Below, piece by piece: positions 34,311-45,004 of a DNA stretch of 55,497 nt (the stretch's first letter is position 1; each line of letters opens with the position of its first letter). The translations under genes were made by a program, and so were the position numbers. The stretch covers positions 1 through 55,497 of the forward strand of contig JALUAG010000044.1 in NCBI GenBank assembly GCA_027045875.1, in the 5' to 3' direction. This stretch comes from Alphaproteobacteria bacterium (GTDB taxonomy: Bacteria; Pseudomonadota; Alphaproteobacteria; Geminicoccales; Geminicoccaceae). Under the pieces are notes generated by a model. That model worked only from the letters and a program-made list of their open reading frames with translations. It did no database searches and was not told the origin of the DNA.

Positions 34311-34916
34311 ATGCTGGCGATCGAAGGTCTCCGCAGCGATCTCGTCGGTCCGGTGGATCTCGCCGTGGCGGCCGGCGAATGTGTCACCATCGAGGGGGCC
34401 TCGGGCTGCGGCAAGACGCGTTTCCTGCGGGCCATCGTCGATCTCGATCCCAATCGCGGACGGGTCCGGCTCGACGGGCGGCAACGCGAGGCGATGCCGG
34501 CCTGGCGCTGGCGGCGTCTCGTCGGGATGGTGCCCGCCGAAAGCGGCTGGTGGGCGGACCGGGTGAGCGAGCATTTCGAGCGGCCGGAAGCTTTGCCGCC
34601 GCTCCTGGAGGCCCTGGGCCTGCCGCCGGACAGTCCCGATTGGGAGGTGAGCCGCCTCTCCACCGGCGAGCGGCATCGCCTCGCCATCGCCCGCGCGCTG
34701 TGCCTCGAGCCGCGGGCCCTTCTGCTCGACGAGCCCACCGCCAGCCTCGACGCCGCCGCCACGGCACGGGTGGAGGCGCTGCTGCGCCGATTGCTGCGGG
34801 CCGGGCGGCCGCTCGTCGTCGTCACGCACGATCCGGCCCAGGCCCGTCGCCTCGGCGCCCGCCGTCTCGCCATGCGGGAAGGACACCTGTCGGCCATGGT
34901 GGAGCCGCCGTCGTGA
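34311..34916 (+). CDS. FetA-like ABC ATP-binding protein
   Basis: 201 residues. Walker A is GASGCGKT, the signature region reads LSTGERHRLAIARAL (LSTGE in place of LSGGQ, as in FetA/YbbL) and Walker B is LLLDEPTASLD. With the next gene it forms a FetAB-type exporter that helps iron homeostasis under oxidative stress. ATG at 34311 with GAAGGAG 4-5 bases before it; the next gene overlaps its stop by 4 bases. Confidence 0.82.
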   Translation: MLAIEGLRSDLVGPVDLAVAAGECVTIEGASGCGKTRFLRAIVDLDPNRGRVRLDGRQREAMPAWRWRRLVGMVPAESGWWADRVSEHFERPEALPPLLEALGLPPDSPDWEVSRLSTGERHRLAIARALCLEPRALLLDEPTASLDAAATARVEALLRRLLRAGRPLVVVTHDPAQARRLGARRLAMREGHLSAMVEPPS

Positions 34917-35725
34917 ACGGCTATCTCGCGCTCTCCTATCTCGACGTGGCCCTGGCCGCCCTGTTCCTCCTGATCGCCGCTACCGTCTCGCTGCTGGCGC
35001 GGCTCGGACTCGAGCGACGGCTGGTGTTCGTCTCCCTGCGCATGGTGGTCCAGCTCGCGCTCGTGGGGCTGCTGCTCAAGGCGCTCTTCACCCTCGCCTC
35101 CCCCTGGCTCACGCTGTTCGCCGCGCTTTTCATGCTGGCCATGGCCAGCCGCGAGGTGGGAGCCCGCCAGCAGCGGCCGCTCGCCGGCATCTGGGGCTAC
35201 GGGCTCGGAGCCACGACCATGATGACGGCGGGCATGCTGATCACCGTCTTCGCCCTCACCCTCCAGATCCGTCCCGATCCCTGGTGGGCGCCCCGCTACG
35301 CCCTGCCGCTGTTCGGCATGATCCTGGGCAATACCATGAACGGGGTCGCCCTCGCCCTCGACGGGCTGCACGTGGCGCTGGTGCGGGAGCGGGTCGCCGT
35401 CGAGGCGCGGCTCCTCCTGGGCCACACCCGCTTCCGCGCCGTGCAGCCGGTTCTCGTGCGGGCGCTCAGGGCCGGCTTCACCCCCATTCTCAACGCCATG
35501 GCGGCCACCGGCGTGATCAGTCTGCCGGGCATGATGACGGGCCAGATCCTGGCCGGCGTCGATCCCCGCGAGGCGGTCAAGTACCAGCTCCTCATCATGT
35601 TCCTCATCTCGGGCGCCACCGGGCTCGGGGTGCTGGGCGCGGTCTGGGGCAGCATCCTCCTGCTCACCGACCGCCGCGACCGCCTGCGGCTCGAACGCCT
35701 CGCGCCGCCCCGCGAGCGGCTCTGA
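34913..35725 (+). CDS. FetB-like ABC permease
   Basis: 270 residues with about seven spans and the family segments LVFVSLRMVVQLALVGLLL, MILGNTMNGVALAL and TPILNAMAATGVISLPGMMT, which mark the YbbM/FetB (UPF0014) family. Starts with GTG four bases inside the ATPase gene. Likely iron exporter membrane half, by family; no direct substrate evidence. Confidence 0.87.
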   Translation: MNGYLALSYLDVALAALFLLIAATVSLLARLGLERRLVFVSLRMVVQLALVGLLLKALFTLASPWLTLFAALFMLAMASREVGARQQRPLAGIWGYGLGATTMMTAGMLITVFALTLQIRPDPWWAPRYALPLFGMILGNTMNGVALALDGLHVALVRERVAVEARLLLGHTRFRAVQPVLVRALRAGFTPILNAMAATGVISLPGMMTGQILAGVDPREAVKYQLLIMFLISGATGLGVLGAVWGSILLLTDRRDRLRLERLAPPRERL

Positions 35726-35808
35726 GGGGGCTCCCGATGACGGGTTGACGCCGAGCGCGCGCCTGTGCCACGCCCGGCGAGGGAGGACGGGTCACACGGG
35801 GTGGCGGC

Positions 35809-36675
35809 ATGGCGGAAATCACCGGTCTCGCGGAGGCGGTCTCCGGACTCGTCCGGGACGGCATGTCGCTGGCGCTCGAGGGCTTCACCCATCTCATCCC
35901 CCATGCCGCCGGCCACGAGATCATCCGACAGGGGCGGCGCGATCTCACCGTCGTCCGCATGACGCCGGACCTGGTCTACGATCAGCTCATCGGCATGGGC
36001 TGCGTGCGCCGACTGGTCTTTTCCTGGGGCGGCAATCCCGGCGTCGGCTCGCTCCACCGCTTCCGCGACGCGGTGGAGAACGGCTGGCCGCACCCGCTCG
36101 AGCTCGAGGAGCGCAGCCACGCCGATCTCGCCAACGCCTACGTGGCGGGCGCCTCGGGCCTGCCCTTCGCCGTGCTGCGCGGCTACCGCGGTTCCGACCT
36201 GCCGAAATACGGCGACCACATCCGGTTCCTGCGCTGTCCCTTCACCGGCGAGGAGCTGGCGGCGGTGCGCTCGGTTCGTCCCGACGTCGCCATCATCCAC
36301 GCCCAGAAGGCCGACCGTCGTGGCAACGTGCTGCTGTGGGGGATCGTCGGCGCCCAGAAGGAGGCGGTGCTGGCAGCTCGCCACAGCATCGTCACCGTCG
36401 AGGAGATCGTGGACGATCTCGGCGCCTGGCCCAACGCCTGCCTGCTTCCCCATTGGGTGGTGACCGCCGTCTGCCCGGTACCCGGGGGCGCCCATCCCTC
36501 CTACGCACAAGGCTACTACCGCCGTGACAACCGTTTCTACCGGGCTTGGGATGCCATCTCCCGGGACCGTGAACGCTTTCGTGCCTGGATGGAGGAGCAC
36601 GTGCTGGGAACGGAGGATTTCGCGGGCTACCTGCGCTCGGCCGGCCTCGCCCTGCCGCCGGAGAGCGACCGATGA
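35809..36675 (+). CDS. 3-oxoadipate CoA-transferase-type subunit A
   Basis: 288 residues. Family I CoA-transferase alpha fold: [17 protein letters not shown], the glycine-rich [15 protein letters not shown] and the conserved [17 protein letters not shown]. Length fits the CatI-like group rather than the shorter PcaI. With subunit B it would transfer CoA from succinyl-CoA to 3-oxoadipate, or to another short acid. Overlaps subunit B by 4 bases. Confidence 0.8.
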   Translation: MAEITGLAEAVSGLVRDGMSLALEGFTHLIPHAAGHEIIRQGRRDLTVVRMTPDLVYDQLIGMGCVRRLVFSWGGNPGVGSLHRFRDAVENGWPHPLELEERSHADLANAYVAGASGLPFAVLRGYRGSDLPKYGDHIRFLRCPFTGEELAAVRSVRPDVAIIHAQKADRRGNVLLWGIVGAQKEAVLAARHSIVTVEEIVDDLGAWPNACLLPHWVVTAVCPVPGGAHPSYAQGYYRRDNRFYRAWDAISRDRERFRAWMEEHVLGTEDFAGYLRSAGLALPPESDR

Positions 36676-37459
36676 GCGCCGACTTCACGGCGGCCGAGAT
36701 GATGGCCGTCGCCGCCGCCCGCCTGCTGCCCGACGGCGCCGTCTGCTTCGTCGGCATCGGTCTGCCCGGCACGGCCGCCAATCTCGCCCGGATCACCCAC
36801 GCCCCGGCGCTCGTGCTGATCTACGAATCGGGTCCGATCGGCGCCAAGCCCGGGGTGCTGCCGCTGTCGATCGGCGACGGCGAGCTGTCGCTGACCGCCG
36901 ACACGGTGGTGCCGACGCCCGAGATCTTCCGCTACTGGCTGCAGGGCGGCCGCATCGACATCGGCTTTCTCGGCGCCGCCCAGATCGACCGTTTCGCCAA
37001 CATCAACACCACCGTCATCGGCGACTACCGGCGGCCGAAGGTCCGGCTGCCGGGCGCCGGCGGCGCGCCGGAGATCGCCGCCATGGCCGGGCGTACCCTC
37101 ATCACGCTGCGCCATGCCCGGCGCGCCTTCGTCGAACGGCTCGACTTCGTGACCACCGTGGGGTTCCTCGAAGGCGGCGACGCGCGCCGCCGGCTCGGGC
37201 TGCCGGGCGCCGGCCCCACCCATGTGGTGACGGATCTCTGCATCCTGGAGCCGGATCCCGACACGAAGGAGCTGGTGGTGACCTCGATCCATCCCGGCGT
37301 GTCCCGCGAACGGATTTGCGAGGCCACCGGCTGGCCCGTACGGTTCGCCCCAGCGCCCGCGATCACCGCGCCACCGACGGCCGAGGAACTCGAAGCCCTG
37401 CGCGATCTCGAGCGGCGGACCGCCCGCGCGCACGGCGACAACGGAGGAGGAAACGCGTG

Positions 37460-37460
<1 letters not shown>
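36672..37460 (+). CDS. 3-oxoadipate CoA-transferase-type subunit B
   Basis: 262 residues. The catalytic glutamate is E52 in [10 protein letters not shown], the beta-subunit active-site motif. Later segments [20 protein letters not shown] and the C-terminal HPGVSRERI are as in CatJ/GctB. Coupled to subunit A. Glutaconate CoA-transferase is an alternative, but the thiolase downstream favours the beta-ketoadipate route. Confidence 0.8.
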
Positions 37461-38665
<1,205 letters not shown>

Positions 38666-38834
38666 GCAGGGGCCGCGCGGTCGTCCGCGACGCCCGCTGC
38701 CCGTCCGGCATCCACCTCCGGGGAGACGGGAAAACGGTCGTTTTCGACCTCCGAGGGAACGGCATCCGCTGTCGTACCGGCCTATGCGCGGACGGCCGCT
38801 CGCGGCTTTGCCGGCGCCCGCGCTTCGGTTAGGG

Positions 38835-38850
38835 TTGAGGAACCGTTAAC
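38835..38850. promoter_or_regulatory. Degenerate CtrA-like site
   Basis: TTGA, 7 bases, TTAAC (one mismatch to TTAA-N7-TTAAC), 46 bases before the acetyltransferase start, in an otherwise featureless 230-base gap. Confidence 0.45.
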
Positions 38851-38895
38851 ACGGGAAATGCCGAGGGACCGTTCCTTGTCGGGAGGAAGCGACGC

Positions 38896-39420
38896 ATGGC
38901 CTGGCTGTTGCCGACCCGTCCGCATCGCGCATTGCAGATCCGCCGGGCGACCACCAACGACATCGCGCAGATCGCCCGGGTCTATGTCGACAGCTGGCGC
39001 GAGACCTACGCCGATCTGCTGCCGCGCTCCTACCTCGACGGTCTTTCCTACGCCACCTTCGAGCAGCACTGGCGGCGCACCTTCATGACCCGGGGCTGGG
39101 CCTTCGTCGCCGAGGTCCAGTCCAACATCGTCGGTCTCGCCTCCGGCGGCCGCTCGCGCCAGCCGGATCTGGCGGCCGGCGAACTCTACGTGCTCTACGT
39201 GCTGCGTGCCCACCAGCGCCAAGGGATCGGACGCGCCCTGTTCGACGCCTGCCACTACGAGCTCGCCAAGCGCGGCCACGGCAGCATGCTGGTGTGGGTG
39301 ATGGCGGCCAATCCGGCGCGCGGCTTCTACGAGCATGTGGGCGGCGAGCTGGCGAGCGAGAACGAACTCGAGATCGCCGGCACCAAGGTGCGCGAGGTCG
39401 CCTACGTCTGGCCGGAATGA
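38896..39420 (+). CDS. GNAT family N-acetyltransferase
   Basis: 174 residues. The GNAT core is complete: IRRATTNDIAQIARVYVDSW at the start, the acetyl-CoA loop RAHQRQGIGRALFDA (Q/R-x-x-G-x-G/A) and the closing VMAANPARGFYEHVGGE. Substrate unknown. GGGAGGAAG precedes the ATG. A CtrA-like box upstream suggests regulation. Confidence 0.87.
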   Translation: MAWLLPTRPHRALQIRRATTNDIAQIARVYVDSWRETYADLLPRSYLDGLSYATFEQHWRRTFMTRGWAFVAEVQSNIVGLASGGRSRQPDLAAGELYVLYVLRAHQRQGIGRALFDACHYELAKRGHGSMLVWVMAANPARGFYEHVGGELASENELEIAGTKVREVAYVWPE

Positions 39421-39438
39421 CGACCCGCGGGCGCCGCT

Positions 39439-40137
39439 TCAGACGGTCGGGAGATAGTCCAGCTCGGCGCTCGGGGTCTTGAGGTAGCCCCGCACCCAGA
39501 CGCCGGCCTCGTCGTACCAGACCTTGCCGGAGCGGCCCCGGTTGGCGACGAACGAGAAGCGCCGCGTCCGCAGCCGCCGGCCGCGCAGCTCGATCTCCTC
39601 GACATCGCCGGCGCCGACGAGGAGCGGCGCGAGCTGACCGAGCCAGGTGTCCACGATCTGATCCTGGCGCGCGATCTTCGGGTTCCAGAAGGCGATGTCG
39701 GTCATCGCGCCGAGCGGCGCCTTCTGGCGCCCCGCCGGTCCCTCGATGGTGAGCTCCCCGCCTTCGAGCGCGGCCCGCAGGCGCGCCTTCTCGCCGTCGT
39801 CGTTGGTGATCCCGCGGGCCTCCACCATCGCCCCGCGCCGCCAGACCTCGGTGATCTCCTGCTCGAACCGGTAAAGGGTGATGAACCCCAGCCTGATCGC
39901 CACGTCGACGTTGGTGTGGACCTCGAATTCACCCTCGCCGAGCGTGGTGAAACGCACCTCGTGGACGCCGATCTTCTCGCCCTTGCGGATGATGTCGAAG
40001 GCGATGTCGGCCGGCTTCGCGAACGCCGCTAGCGACCCCAGCCCGGGCGCCAGCAGCAGTCCGGCGGCGCCTCCGGTGATGAACGTACGTCGGCTCGCCG
40101 TCCCCCTCGTGCGATCCCGCGCCGACATGGTCGACAC
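39439..40137 (-). CDS. DUF6134 family protein, Tat-exported
   Basis: 232 residues with a twin-arginine signal (SRRTFITGGAAGLLLAPG). The body is the DUF6134 type: FDIIRKGEKIGVHEVRF and ending AELDYLP. These periplasmic proteins resemble DUF3108-like beta barrels and have no known function. Ends 18 bases from the convergent acetyltransferase; starts 21 bases after the acylphosphatase stop, so the two may form an operon. Confidence 0.8.
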   Translation of the reverse strand: MSTMSARDRTRGTASRRTFITGGAAGLLLAPGLGSLAAFAKPADIAFDIIRKGEKIGVHEVRFTTLGEGEFEVHTNVDVAIRLGFITLYRFEQEITEVWRRGAMVEARGITNDDGEKARLRAALEGGELTIEGPAGRQKAPLGAMTDIAFWNPKIARQDQIVDTWLGQLAPLLVGAGDVEEIELRGRRLRTRRFSFVANRGRSGKVWYDEAGVWVRGYLKTPSAELDYLPTV

Positions 40138-40158
40138 CCCCGCTTTTCGCCGACCCCG

Positions 40159-40458
40159 CTAGACGGTCGGCAGGACCCTGAATCCGGGCACTGCCGGATC
40201 CGACGTCTCCCTGGTCTCCATCCGCTCCACCCTCGCGAGCGGTGGCCCCCGGCGGCAGGCTTCGAGCATCCTCTCGACATCCGCCCGCGCTCCGGCGAAT
40301 ACCGCCTCGACCGTGCCGTCGCGCCGGTTGCGGACCCAGCCGTCGAGACCGAGGCGTACGGCTTCCGAAACCGTCCACGCCCGGAACCCGACCCCCTGCA
40401 CGCGGCCATGGATGCGTACGGACACGGCGAGATGTGAGGGCGTCGCGATCATCTGCAA
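40159..40458 (-). CDS. Acylphosphatase
   Basis: 99 residues. Active-site loop [11 protein letters not shown] with the phosphate-binding arginine, and [17 protein letters not shown] with the catalytic asparagine. It hydrolyses acyl phosphates. Start at 40458 or at an ATG two codons later. Confidence 0.92.
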   Translation of the reverse strand: MQMIATPSHLAVSVRIHGRVQGVGFRAWTVSEAVRLGLDGWVRNRRDGTVEAVFAGARADVERMLEACRRGPPLARVERMETRETSDPAVPGFRVLPTV

Positions 40459-40593
40459 TATAATGGGTGTCGGTTCCCTTGCCTAGTCGCCGTGCCGGCG
40501 AAAACGAGAGCATGGCACGGAAATTGCCACGGTCTTGCGGGGATGCAACTGTGCCGTTCGCCGCGCCGGGCCGAACCGGGGCCGATGCGTGCC

Positions 40594-40610
40594 GCAAGCT
40601 TACGGCAAGC
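40594..40610 (+). promoter_or_regulatory. Direct repeat upstream of the response regulator gene
   Basis: GCAAGC at 40594-40599 and again at 40605-40610, 11 bases apart start to start, in one helical turn, 40 bases before the regulator ATG. The same kind of repeat (GCAAGG) is before the PepSY gene. This is the layout of OmpR/PmrA-type operators. Confidence 0.65.
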
Positions 40611-40649
40611 TTCGTGGAATAGGAGGCGGGCGACGCGAAGGGAGGGCCG

Positions 40650-41330
40650 ATGCGACTGCTGTTCGTGGAAGACGATCCGCACCTGGCGAGTGCGGTGATT
40701 CGCAACCTGGAAGCCAGCGGCTTCGCGGTCGACCACGCGCCCACCCGGGCCGATGCCGAGGCCTGCACGCGCGCGGCGCGCTACGATGTGATGGTGCTGG
40801 ACCTCGGCCTGCCGGACGGCGACGGGCTCGAACTGCTGCGCGGTCTGCGAAACCGGCGCGATCCGCTGCCGGTGATCGTGCTCACGGCGCGCGACGCGGT
40901 CGCCGACCGGGTTGCCGGCCTCGAGGCGGGGGCCGACGACTATCTCGTGAAGCCCTTCGCCCACGAGGAGCTGGTCGCCCGTCTGCGGGCGGTGCTGCGC
41001 CGGCCGCGGGAGGATCTCGGCGATGCGGTGCGGTTCGCCAACCTCACCTACCAGCCGTCCGCCGGAACCTTCACCGTCGACGACGGCCGGCCACTCGTGC
41101 TGCCGCGCCGCGAGCACATGCTGCTGGCGACGCTGATGCGCAGGCCCGGCCGTGTCGTCACCCGGGGCGTGCTCGAGGAAGCGATCTGGGATTTCGCCCA
41201 GGAGATCGAATCCAACGCCCTCGAATCCCATGTTTCGCGTCTCCGGCGCCATCTCAAGGAGGCAGGTGCCGCGGTCGAGATCCGCAGCATCCGTGGCGTG
41301 GGCTATCTGCTCCGGGCGGCGACGTCGTGA
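40650..41330 (+). CDS. OmpR-family response regulator
   Basis: 226 residues. Receiver domain with acidic pair E7/D8-D9, phosphoacceptor D51 (VLDLGLPDGDG), T79-region LTARD and K in DYLVKPF. DNA-binding winged helix at 130-226 ending ESNALESHVSRLRRHLKEAG and IRGVGYLL. It is coupled to the kinase gene by a 4-base overlap. Its own promoter carries an 11-bp-period repeat, so autoregulation is likely. Closest by appearance to QseB/PmrA/TctD types. Confidence 0.93.
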   Translation: MRLLFVEDDPHLASAVIRNLEASGFAVDHAPTRADAEACTRAARYDVMVLDLGLPDGDGLELLRGLRNRRDPLPVIVLTARDAVADRVAGLEAGADDYLVKPFAHEELVARLRAVLRRPREDLGDAVRFANLTYQPSAGTFTVDDGRPLVLPRREHMLLATLMRRPGRVVTRGVLEEAIWDFAQEIESNALESHVSRLRRHLKEAGAAVEIRSIRGVGYLLRAATS

Positions 41331-42706
41331 AACGTCGCCCGTCGCTGGTGCGGACGCTGACCCTGCGCTTCGCGCTGGTGGCCTTTCTCGGCACCAGCGT
41401 GGCGACCCTCACCTATGCGCTCTTGAAGCCGGTGGAGCTCGAATACGAGCTCGGCGACATCGCCCGCGAGCTCGTGGCCCGCGTGGTGGTGGGCGAGGAC
41501 GGTCGGCTCGCCCTCCCCGTCGACCCCGACGGTCCGCTGATCGACTGGCTTCGCCGGGTCAACGCGCTGCACCTCAAGGTCTACGACGGTGCGGACGGGA
41601 GGGTGCTGTTCGCCTTCGACCACGATCGCGGCAACTCCGCCAGCGTCGACGCCATCAGCTCCTGGCCGCCGGGTTTCTTCGTGCTCGGCGGGATCACGAC
41701 GCCGCAACACGAATACGGGTTCATCGACGAGGTCGCCTTCGACGACGGCTCGGTGGTTCGGATCGTGGCCCGACGCGGGTCGCTCGAAGGGCGGGATTAT
41801 CTCTACTGGATCTTGACCGAACTCCGGATCGAGCTGGGGCCGCTGATCGCCATCGTGGCGCTGGCGGGCACCCTTCTCGCGGTGTTCACGGTGCGACGCG
41901 GCCTCGCGCCACTGGCCGCAATCTCGCGCCAAGCGGTCGAGCTGGAGCCCGGCAGCACGCATCGTCTCGACGACCGGTCCGTACCCGAGGAGGTGCTGCC
42001 GCTGGTGGAGGCCATGAACCGGGCCCTCGACCGCCTGCAGGACGCTTTCGCCCAGCAGCGCCGGTTCACCGCCGTGGCCGCACACGAGCTGCGGACCCCG
42101 CTCGCCGCCCTGCGGGCCCGGCTCGAAGGGCTGCCCGCCGATCTCGACGGGCGGGCGGAGCTTCTCGCCATCATCGAACGCATGGCGCGCCTGGTCGATC
42201 AGCTCCTCGCGGTGGCGCGTCTCGAGAGTGGCCAGCTTTCCACCGACGAGCCGCTTGATCTCCGGGAGTTGGTGCGGTCGGTGATCGCCGAGCGGGCACC
42301 CCGGGCCTTCGCCGCCGGTCGCGAGCTGGCACTCGAGGCACCCGCGCGGCCGCTGCGCATCCGGGGCAGTCGTGATGCCCTCGAGCGGGCGGTGGGCAAC
42401 CTCCTCGACAATGCGCTGCGGCATTCGCCGCCAGGCGGCACCGTCGAGGTGAGACTCGGCGAGGACTGTGTGCTCGAGGTCCTCGACCGCGGTCCCGGAT
42501 TCGGGCGGGTGTCGCCGGACGAGCTGTTCCGTCCCTTCGTGCGGGGATGCAACGGTCCCCGGCATCCCGAGGGGGCGGGCCTCGGCCTCGCCATCGTCCA
42601 CGACGTGGCCCGGCTCCACGGCGGCGAGGCTTTCGCGCGCCCGCGCCCCGGCGGCGGCGCGGCGGTCGGATTCCGGATCGACCCGAGCCGTCGTCTGGGC
42701 GCGTAA
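41327..42706 (+). CDS. Sensor histidine kinase
   Basis: 459 residues from a GTG that overlaps the regulator stop. Two membrane spans flank a periplasmic domain of about 130 residues (roughly 30-165), followed by a HAMP-like linker (VRRGLAPLAAISRQ). The dimerisation H-box is HELRTPLAAL with H253. N-box NLLDNALRHSPPGG, G1 DRGPGFG and G2 GAGLGLAIVHD complete the ATPase domain. Signal unknown; neighbours suggest envelope redox or metal stress. Confidence 0.93.
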   Translation: MKRRPSLVRTLTLRFALVAFLGTSVATLTYALLKPVELEYELGDIARELVARVVVGEDGRLALPVDPDGPLIDWLRRVNALHLKVYDGADGRVLFAFDHDRGNSASVDAISSWPPGFFVLGGITTPQHEYGFIDEVAFDDGSVVRIVARRGSLEGRDYLYWILTELRIELGPLIAIVALAGTLLAVFTVRRGLAPLAAISRQAVELEPGSTHRLDDRSVPEEVLPLVEAMNRALDRLQDAFAQQRRFTAVAAHELRTPLAALRARLEGLPADLDGRAELLAIIERMARLVDQLLAVARLESGQLSTDEPLDLRELVRSVIAERAPRAFAAGRELALEAPARPLRIRGSRDALERAVGNLLDNALRHSPPGGTVEVRLGEDCVLEVLDRGPGFGRVSPDELFRPFVRGCNGPRHPEGAGLGLAIVHDVARLHGGEAFARPRPGGGAAVGFRIDPSRRLGA

Positions 42707-42713
42707 GCCTGTC

Positions 42714-42730
42714 GCAAGGAACGCGCAAGG
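42714..42730 (+). promoter_or_regulatory. Direct repeat upstream of the PepSY gene
   Basis: GCAAGG at 42714-42719 and 42725-42730, again exactly 11 bases apart, matching the pair before the response regulator gene in period and in five of six bases. A further GCAAGC is at 42763-42768. Probable regulator-binding site. Confidence 0.65.
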
Positions 42731-42794
42731 TTCTCACAACCCGGGCCCTCCATAACCGCTCCGCAAGCCGGAAGTTCCAAAGACGGAGGATCCC

Positions 42795-43061
42795 ATGCGC
42801 AAGACCCTTCTTTCCGCCTTCGCCGCCATGACCGCGCTGTCGGCACCCGCCCTCGCGGGGCCGAGGTGCGACGGCACGGGGGACAGGCTGCCCCAGGAGC
42901 AGGTCCGTGAGCGGTACGAGCGGCAGGGCTACGAGATCCGGAAGTGGAAGGTCTCGAGCGGCGGCTGCTACGAGTTCTACGGCTACGAAAACGGCAGGAA
43001 GGTCGAGGTCTACATCGACCCGTGGACGGGCGAGATCGTGCGCAAGAACGAGGAAGACTGA
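42795..43061 (+). CDS. Exported PepSY-like small protein
   Basis: 88 residues: signal peptide to about A21, then a PepSY-like domain (LPQEQVRERYERQGYEIRKW, ending VYIDPWTGEIVRKNEED). Two cysteines at C25 and C57 could form a disulfide. Genes of this type are often the strongest target of a neighbouring OmpR-type regulator and are paired with b-type cytochromes, as here. GGAGGATCCC precedes the ATG. Confidence 0.85.
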   Translation: MRKTLLSAFAAMTALSAPALAGPRCDGTGDRLPQEQVRERYERQGYEIRKWKVSSGGCYEFYGYENGRKVEVYIDPWTGEIVRKNEED

Positions 43062-43146
43062 CCGAGCGACGGGCGGCGCCCGGCCGCGGTGGCGTCGCCC
43101 GACCCGGTTCCGGCGATCTCCGGCGACCCGCGAAAGGACCATCCCG

Positions 43147-43746
43147 ATGAAGACGCATCTTCCCTCGCACCGGCAGCGGATCCGCGTCTGGGATCCGTTC
43201 GTCCGTCTCTTTCACTGGACCGTCGTGGGCGGTGTCCTGCTCGCCTATCTGACGGAGGATTTCCGCAGCCTGCACAAGACCGTCGGCTATGCCGTCCTTG
43301 CCGCCGTGCTGCTCCGTCTCGGATGGGGGCTGATCGGCGGCCGCCACGCCCGCTTCGCCGATTTCGTCCGGGGACCGGGCGAGGTGCTGCGCTACGCGCG
43401 CGACATCCTGCACGGACGGGAAGAGCGCTACCTCGGCCACAATCCGCTGGGCGGCGTGATGGTGGTGGCCCTGCTGACCACCCTGCTCGTGATCTGCGTC
43501 TCGGGCTGGATGACCACGCTCGACATGTTCTGGGGCGAGGATTGGGTCGAGAACCTGCACACCGTCGCCGTCGATCTCCTGGTCTTCGGTCTCGTGCCCG
43601 TCCACGTCGCGGGCGTGGTCTTCACGAGCCTGCGCGAGCGTACCAACCTCGTGAAGGCGATGATCACCGGCTACAAGGAGCATGGCGTGGCGGACGGCGG
43701 CGCGCGGCTGCCCGCGGGTGGCGCGCGCGCCGGCGATCGGATCTAG
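43147..43746 (+). CDS. Cytochrome b561-type membrane protein
   Basis: 199 residues with four spans. Histidine pairs for two b hemes are suggested by DPFVRLFHWTVV, RSLHKTVGYAVL, ENLHTVAVDLLV and VPVHVAGVVFT. The family (DUF4405/Ni,Fe-hydrogenase cytochrome b type) passes electrons across the inner membrane. It lies 85 bases after the PepSY gene in the same direction. Its stop shares bases with the stop of the convergent radical SAM gene. Confidence 0.88.
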   Translation: MKTHLPSHRQRIRVWDPFVRLFHWTVVGGVLLAYLTEDFRSLHKTVGYAVLAAVLLRLGWGLIGGRHARFADFVRGPGEVLRYARDILHGREERYLGHNPLGGVMVVALLTTLLVICVSGWMTTLDMFWGEDWVENLHTVAVDLLVFGLVPVHVAGVVFTSLRERTNLVKAMITGYKEHGVADGGARLPAGGARAGDRI

Positions 43747-44837
43747 CCGAACAGATCGAGCTGTGGGCTGCGTGGCGGTGGCCGGAACAGATCGCAGCGG
43801 CCGGGCAGGGAGCGGCTTTCGAGCCCCCACCGGCGGCAGGCGACCCGAAACCGCCGGGCGAGCAGCTCGGCGTAGGGGCCACGGCCGCACATGCGGCGGC
43901 CGAACGCCGGATCGTCGAGCCGGCCGCCGCGGCACTGGCGCAGGAGGGCGAGCACACGGAGCCGCCGATCCGGGTAGTGGGCGGTGAGCCAGCCGTCGAA
44001 CAGTTCCGCGAGATCGTGGGGCAGTCGCAGCAGCACATAGGCCGCGGCGGTGGCGCCGGCGGCCGCCGCCCGCTCCAGGATGCGCTCCATCTCGTGGTCG
44101 GTGAGACCGGGGATCACAGGCGCCACCATCACGCCGCAGGGCACGCCGGCCGCCGCCAGCTCGCGGAGGATCTCGAACCGCCGGTGGGGAGCCGCCGCCC
44201 GCGGCTCCAGCCGCCGGGCGAGGCGGGGATCGAGAGTGGTGATCGAGACCATCACGCTCGCCAGCCCCTCGGCCGCCATCGGTGCGAGGATGTCGAGATC
44301 GCGGAGCACCAGGGCGGATTTGGTGACGATGCCCAGCGGATGGCGGCAGGCGGCGAGGCATTCGAGGATGCGCCTGGTGATCCCCAGTCGCCGCTCGACG
44401 GGCTGATAGGCGTCGGTGTTGGTGCCGAGGGCGATCGGCCGGCAGCGGTAGCCGGGGCGGGCCAGCCCCTCGCGCAGCCGTTCGGCGGCGTCGGGCTTGG
44501 CGAAGATGCGGGTCTCGAAGTCGAGGCCCGAAGAGAGACCGAGATAGTTGTGGGTCGGCCGCGCGTAGCAATAGACGCAGCCGTGCTCGCACCCGCGATA
44601 GGGGTTGATCGACTGTTCGAAGGGCACGTCCGGCGAATCGTTGCGGCTGATGACCGAACGCGCCCGGTCGGTGTAGACCTCGGTGCGCGGCGGCGGGTCA
44701 CCCGCGAGTTGCTCGAGGCCGCCCCAGCCGTCGTCGACGGCTTCCCGACGCCAGGCCTCGAACCGCCCCACGGGGTTGGCCGGGGCGCCCCGCCCCCTGA
44801 GCCGTCCGGCCACCTCGCTCCGACGATCCTCCGTCAC
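43743..44837 (-). CDS. PA0069-type radical SAM protein (SPL-like)
   Basis: 364 residues from a GTG at 44837, chosen over an ATG at 44945 because GGAGGGCGG lies just upstream. The cluster motif is GCEHGCVYCY (C-x3-C-x2-C), followed by ARPTHNYLGLSSGLDFETRI, typical of COG1533 proteins related to spore photoproduct lyase. The C-terminus has the LDLFG-like ending seen in this family. Substrate unknown. Transcribed away from the metalloprotease gene. Confidence 0.88.
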   Translation of the reverse strand: MTEDRRSEVAGRLRGRGAPANPVGRFEAWRREAVDDGWGGLEQLAGDPPPRTEVYTDRARSVISRNDSPDVPFEQSINPYRGCEHGCVYCYARPTHNYLGLSSGLDFETRIFAKPDAAERLREGLARPGYRCRPIALGTNTDAYQPVERRLGITRRILECLAACRHPLGIVTKSALVLRDLDILAPMAAEGLASVMVSITTLDPRLARRLEPRAAAPHRRFEILRELAAAGVPCGVMVAPVIPGLTDHEMERILERAAAAGATAAAYVLLRLPHDLAELFDGWLTAHYPDRRLRVLALLRQCRGGRLDDPAFGRRMCGRGPYAELLARRFRVACRRWGLESRSLPGRCDLFRPPPRSPQLDLFG

Positions 44838-45004
44838 CGGCCGCCCTCCGCTTTGCCGCAGGATAGCTTCGGCCTGCCGCGTCACAAGGCCCCGGGGTGC
44901 GGATGCCGCCGTGGCGGGGATCCCGATATCGCGTATTGACGGCACCGGCTGTTCGCGTAAAGGTTGTGCTTGTTCGCCGGATTACTCAGCCGGGAGAAGA
45001 TACC

